A stretch of DNA of 64,000 nucleotides from Syngnathus acus (lineage: Eukaryota; Chordata; Actinopteri; Syngnathiformes; Syngnathidae), in assembly GCF_901709675.1 (NCBI RefSeq), contig NC_051090.1, positions 803,342 through 867,341 of the forward strand, read 5' to 3'. Position 1 is the stretch's first letter; every line of letters begins with the position of its first letter. Of the stretch, positions 59,236 through 64,000 are shown one piece after another. The translations under genes were made by a program, and so were the position numbers. The notes beneath the pieces are model-generated. The model had not been told where the DNA came from. It searched no databases and saw only the letters and a list, made by a program, of their open reading frames with translations.

Positions 59236-60650
59236 ACTGAAATGTATTAGCGTATTAAGTTATACAATTTCAAGCAATTATATCAGGAATTCATAGCCAA
59301 CAATCGGACACAAATGACGACGCGTGTTGTTACTAAATAATAAAAACGATTTGGAGTTGTTGATAGCACAATAGGCCACCTGACGAGACGGGCAGTTTTT
59401 GCAGCAAAGCAGGACAGGCCCTTAAAGCAGATGATGGAAGGTGACATATCCCAGCATAATGCTATAAAGTTGAAATACCACAGAAAAGCGCTACATGCAA
59501 TTTCACTCTCCAATCTTTCTCGGAGTTAATGACATGGGCATAAAAAAAACCCATTACAACTATAAATGTTAGCAGGTCAGAGAGAGGTGCCGGAGCATCG
59601 GACGGAGGAGGCTCTCCGCCAGCGGCCAATAAAGGGCCACGCCAACTTCTGACTTGTTGTTTTTCCTTGCTTTGACAAAATTGGATCCATTTAATAACTG
59701 GTGTACATGCTTGTTTTGAAAATTGACACTATATGCTTGGCATGCAATGAAAGAGACACATTGACTGCTTCCCGCATTCTTTCCTCAGCTAATGAGCCCC
59801 CCGAAATATTTGGAAAAGTCATGGCTGCTTTTCGATGGGCAAATGTTGGAAACATTTACCGCGACTATAGAAAAATGCCATTTGGTGCCCATTGATTGAC
59901 ATTCGTGATGAACATTTTTAAGCCTTTTTTTGTTGAGGCAGCTAATATCATCAACATTTTTGCAACCGCCTGAGAGGAAGGCCAAAATTGGCAATCATTT
60001 GGGTCACATCATTTTTGTTGCCACATTGCGCTGACATGCCAACACAACTGTCATCTTGCACTTCCCCAGTGACATGAGATCAAGTCATGTTGCCACCCAC
60101 GAGCAATGCGTCTTGTCACACCTGAGAATGAATGGTGAGCCATCCTAGCTGGATGTCCGCGCCTCTTCACCCCGTGTCAGCTGCTGCCCCCTCACACACA
60201 CACACACACACACACTCACGACAGTCTGAGAAGGCAGTTGCGTTATTGATACTACAAACGTTTGTAAGCAGGAAACCCTTCCAAGCCGTATAAATAAAAA
60301 AATGCAATAACCCTACATTTTCCAGACAACATTCTATTTGTATTCATTTATTGAATTGGCATGTGTCATACGGAAAGGACTCGTAACCCGATTGCCTGAT
60401 AAATGTTTTTGAATGACTTTTAATATCTCCTGTGATTGATGACTTAAACCAATAAAACACAGCTTTGCTTCCAACTTTATATAAGAACAGAAAAAGTAAT
60501 AGAATGGGAATCGCAACAGTGAATCTTTTGAAGACTTTGCGCAAGCAGCAAATCATCTTGTGACTGTCACATTCAACATTTAGTCCTCGATTAAGTATCA
60601 AAAGTAAATATTTGTTACCACAGTAACAATTAAGGTCAAGCACTACTCAG
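59236..60650. other. Intergenic downstream of alg6
   Basis: AT-rich unique sequence with a short (CA)n tract (60193-60214). Nothing recognisable. Confidence 0.65.
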
Positions 60651-61380
60651 GATGCTGCATTGCAAATCATTTCGGATTAGAAGCCGCTACATGGACTACT
60701 TCCCGTATCCTTCCAAATGCAACTTTACACTGACAGGAGGAGTTCAAGGAAGCGTCCATCAGGAAGTCGGGTCGCCGCCGTTCACCCGAATCGGGCCCGG
60801 CACTTTGCAAGTCTGTCTGCAATCTGTACGACACACTCCCAATGAAAACATTAGTTCTGTTTACGCTTGTGCTGGCTTTGTCCTTCACGTGGCCTCTAAG
60901 GGCGATAAAGTGAGAGTTACACGATCCACCTTAGGCAGAAATAGGAAATGTTGCTGTGAGCGGCAGCTGTCGCTCGGGTCGACTCGTGCAGCGAGAGGCC
61001 TCGGCCTTCCCAGGCACCGCCAAATAAAGAGACTACCGTGTCGTAGGACCACTGAACTCCCCCAACGGCGCACACACTTTTACTTTTCCAAGGTGTGGGC
61101 TTGATGGCAAGAACATTATTTGCACAAAAGTTGCTGGATTGGGGTTCTTGCGTGCGATCCAAATGTGTCCGTTTCCTGGCAGAAGATAGACGCGGCAAAC
61201 ATGACGGCCGATCGGCCGCTCGCTATACGTTGCAAGCGCAGCTTGGGCAAACCAACCAACGGCGGGCGGCATCCTGGACTGACAGAGCGTATTGGACATC
61301 CGTCTCCGGTTTTACCTGAGCGGGAGTTGAAGAGCAATTCCGTGAGCTGTCAGCGGCCGGGATGACTCGCAAAACAAAAA
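60651..61380. other. CpG-rich patch with overlapping ORFs
   Basis: From about 60760 to 61370 CpG dinucleotides are frequent (TCGGGTCGCCGCCG, GCTCGGGTCGACTCG), including a 14-bp palindrome CGGCCGATCGGCCG (61205-61218). A 150-codon + frame (60652-61104) and several minus frames overlap; none is recognisable. It may be an undermethylated regulatory island or an unannotated first exon. Confidence 0.3.
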
Positions 61381-64000
61381 GCTGGGGAATACGGGAGAAG
61401 AAAACATGATGCTAACCCCGCTCATATTCCAGACTAACTGTCAAGATGGGATGTTTGCCAAGTATAAAGCCCACATGAGTCCATGATTGACTTTTGTAAG
61501 AAGCCTTCTTTAACAAACACTTGGAACAGACTGTAAAGGTCGGCATGTAATGTGCATGTTCAATACATTTAAATGGACTCTGTATCGCACTTATTTCTGT
61601 TCATATATTTTCACATGCTTTATGAGTGACTTACATTGATGATCATTTACAAATGCAAACTAAAACTGCCTGATTTTGATCAACACTGGCACGCAACGCT
61701 AGTGTCGGTCATGACGGTGTATTTATTTTGGTGGCACTTCATGTAAAAAAGTTTGAGAAGCACCGCAATCAGAATCCAAATAGACCTAGGCAGATTTGCA
61801 TAATATGACCATGTGCCTAATGTTGTGGCCAATGGGTATATTTTGCACCTTGGCTTGACAAATGGCCTTTCACTCTATCAGAAATGGCGCCTTCAAAGAT
61901 TGCACACTATGCAATCCAGAGCGGCGATCGAAGTTGGTTGTATATTGGAGCAAAAGAGCCCGATATACAACTCCCTCTTTAATTACAGCTCCGTGTTCAA
62001 TCAGAAAGCATAAAACTCCCGCTGGACAGGTGGCATGTGTCCATGAGGCCTCCGAGGATTGATGCGCCCGCCCGCTCGCTGGGCTGGGCTGTGCCGGGCC
62101 CAGCCGGGTTGCGCCGGGCTGGCGGCCCGCGCCGTGGCAAAAAGCGATGGGCTTTAAGGAGTCTTCTTTTTAATACAGCCCATTACTGCTATCATACAAA
62201 TCTTTCCTTCCGCGGCCCCATCTACAGTCTGATCAATTTTTACACTGCTGAGCTGTCTGCTTTGCACCCATTTCGTCATACTCAAATTTCATATTTTACA
62301 GGGTCTTTTTTGCTTTACCAGGAAAAATGTCAATAACGTACATTAGCACCCTGCTCTTATTTAGTGTTTAATTGTAAGTGAACGCTCCGAGAACATTTCA
62401 TTTGTTTCTGTAGCGAGCAGAAGCGTTTAAATGTTATTTATTTTTGGTGCCAAGGAAAATATATTGTGAAGTGTTGCATTGATTTAGAACATAACCATGT
62501 CTCCGTACGGACAGAAGGCGCTGAATTTATGAATCCTTTGCACAACTCCTTTAATTGAATTTTCCAAATCTCACAGCACACACAAATAATCAATAGCTGC
62601 TGTGGAACTGGCCTCAGAATTATTAGGGCTGTGCTTTTTCCATTTTGTAGTCATCAGCAGATACAGGCAGGCATGCTGGCCGGGTATTTGTAATGCAGGA
62701 ACAATACCCCAAGGATTTATGCCTGCTCAAAGCTCAAAGTGACTTTTTCCACCACAATGCTTGCTGAGACTTGTGTTAACATCAAAGAAGCACTTTGAAC
62801 AGCGCATCGCTTTGGATTTGTCCAAAGAGGGATGAATATTTTCATGCATTTACTGGGCTGTCGTGAAAATCTAGCCTGACATGTAGTTGTTCTCTTTCAA
62901 ACTGGAATCTTTTCCAGTAACAGGATTCTCATTAGGCCCGCTCAAGTTCAACACAAACCAAAAAGGGTGACTATCCTTCACAAAAGAAGAATGCTACAAT
63001 TTTCCTGAAGATTCAATATTGTGCCACCGTTTCCTTCCAATGAATGTCATTTGTTGAGAGGGAACAAAAAGGCCATACATCGTGTCCACGCGTTAATAAT
63101 TCAACGAGCCTGATGGAGCTGCAGGGTGAGGGAGAGTGTCATTTTTGAATGCAGTTGATTCGGAGATTCAAAGCGGATCTTTCCCTTCACAATTTCCTGC
63201 AAAGTCACATTGGTCTTGCTTTAATTCAATGTGACGAGTCGTCACACAAGCTTTCTTCCGTCAATACACCGGAGAGTCGGCTAATTTCGCCTCATGGTAA
63301 ACCTGGGCTATTTTCTCTCGTTGAGCCCACAGATCCGTTTTAGACGAGCAACATTTTTTGCTCTATGAAAGCTTTAGCAGGATCCAGAGGCCAGAACTTT
63401 GAATGAGAGTTTGTTTGCTTCAGATGTCTGCTTGAAAACAGTGAGGCCCAGTTCCGCTTTGACATTGTGACGTCTGTTGTTTTAAGGAGGTTCATGCAAA
63501 ACAGATACATTTCACACATTCAGCATGTGACAAAAAATGTGACATTCCTGGGGTGTGGATTCACAATGCGTCATGTATGTTCAGCTCTCCTTCTGGAACC
63601 AATGAAGATAATTTCTAACAACCTTGTCGGAAAACAAGCTTGCCATCTGACAATCAGCCCTATTCACTTTCCACCATTCACTATTGTAAGATTGGATCAC
63701 AAGAATTGCTTTGCCGCAGGCATGATATGTGCCTAAAATAATCCAATTAATCCTTTCCCCGGGAAATCTACTCGCTGACGTGTTGGTGTAACCATAGAAA
63801 AATGTTGTTTTTCTCCAAAGGTCGTAGAAAACGCGATTGTCTGACTCAAACAAGCGTCCATTGATGTTAGTAATGCTAAATGCCAGAGAATATGCGGCGA
63901 GGAGCAAATCAAATAGACAAGTAGTAGCGAAGGGAAAATCCTTGGGAGATCTAATAGCCTTGTGACTGACTCCATTTGTCTTCATGCTGATCCTGAAACC
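61381..64000. other. Intergenic, with a GC-rich patch at 62050-62145
   Basis: Unique sequence. A very GC-rich patch of GGGCT/GCCGGGC motifs occurs at 62050-62145, and one POU octamer ATTTGCAT at 61794-61801. No credible gene up to the window end. Confidence 0.55.

Overview
The window is eukaryotic nuclear DNA, almost certainly from a teleost fish. It holds long gene-free stretches, many 2- to 6-base microsatellites, GT-AG introns, AATAAA signals, and two degraded copies of an interspersed repeat I recognise from teleost genomes. There are no operons, bacterial ribosome binding sites, CRISPR arrays or integrated phage. The species cannot be fixed from the sequence.

Only two genes are well supported, both on the + strand. 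The first is an intronless forkhead gene, foxd3 (43689-44879, 396 aa), a neural crest and pluripotency transcriptional regulator. The second is alg6 (coding span 48777-59034). I rebuilt it as 14 coding exons that stay in frame and encode 500 aa. It is the ER-membrane glucosyltransferase that adds the first glucose to the lipid-linked oligosaccharide used for N-glycosylation. FOXD3 and ALG6 are also neighbours in human (1p31.3), so the pair is an old linkage. The two genes do not share a pathway. The likely reason they stay together is that foxd3 control elements lie in and around its housekeeping neighbour.

Layout: 1-43.1 kb is a gene desert of unique, AT-leaning sequence cut by microsatellites. 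I see no credible coding gene there, and its most likely role is long-range regulation of foxd3. 43.2-45.3 kb is foxd3 with its GC-rich 5' flank and AT-rich 3' UTR. 45.3-48.6 kb is intergenic, with one unexplained coding-like ORF near 47.5 kb and an old repeat at 48.2 kb. 48.7-59.2 kb is alg6, with several large introns holding unique sequence. 59.2-64 kb is intergenic, with CpG-rich stretches at 60.7-61.4 and 62.05-62.15 kb.

The best leads are: a perfect 15-bp-arm palindrome at 4940-4972 with a Pax-like core; a U12-type (minor spliceosome) intron in alg6; a cluster of perfect POU octamers at 30.5-34.2 kb, one in a Sox/Oct-like arrangement; a 10-bp-period POU/homeodomain tandem at 21.0 kb; and enhancer-like unique sequence inside alg6 introns 11 and 13. 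I did not find a wholly new system. The regulatory claims are inference from motifs and need comparative alignment.
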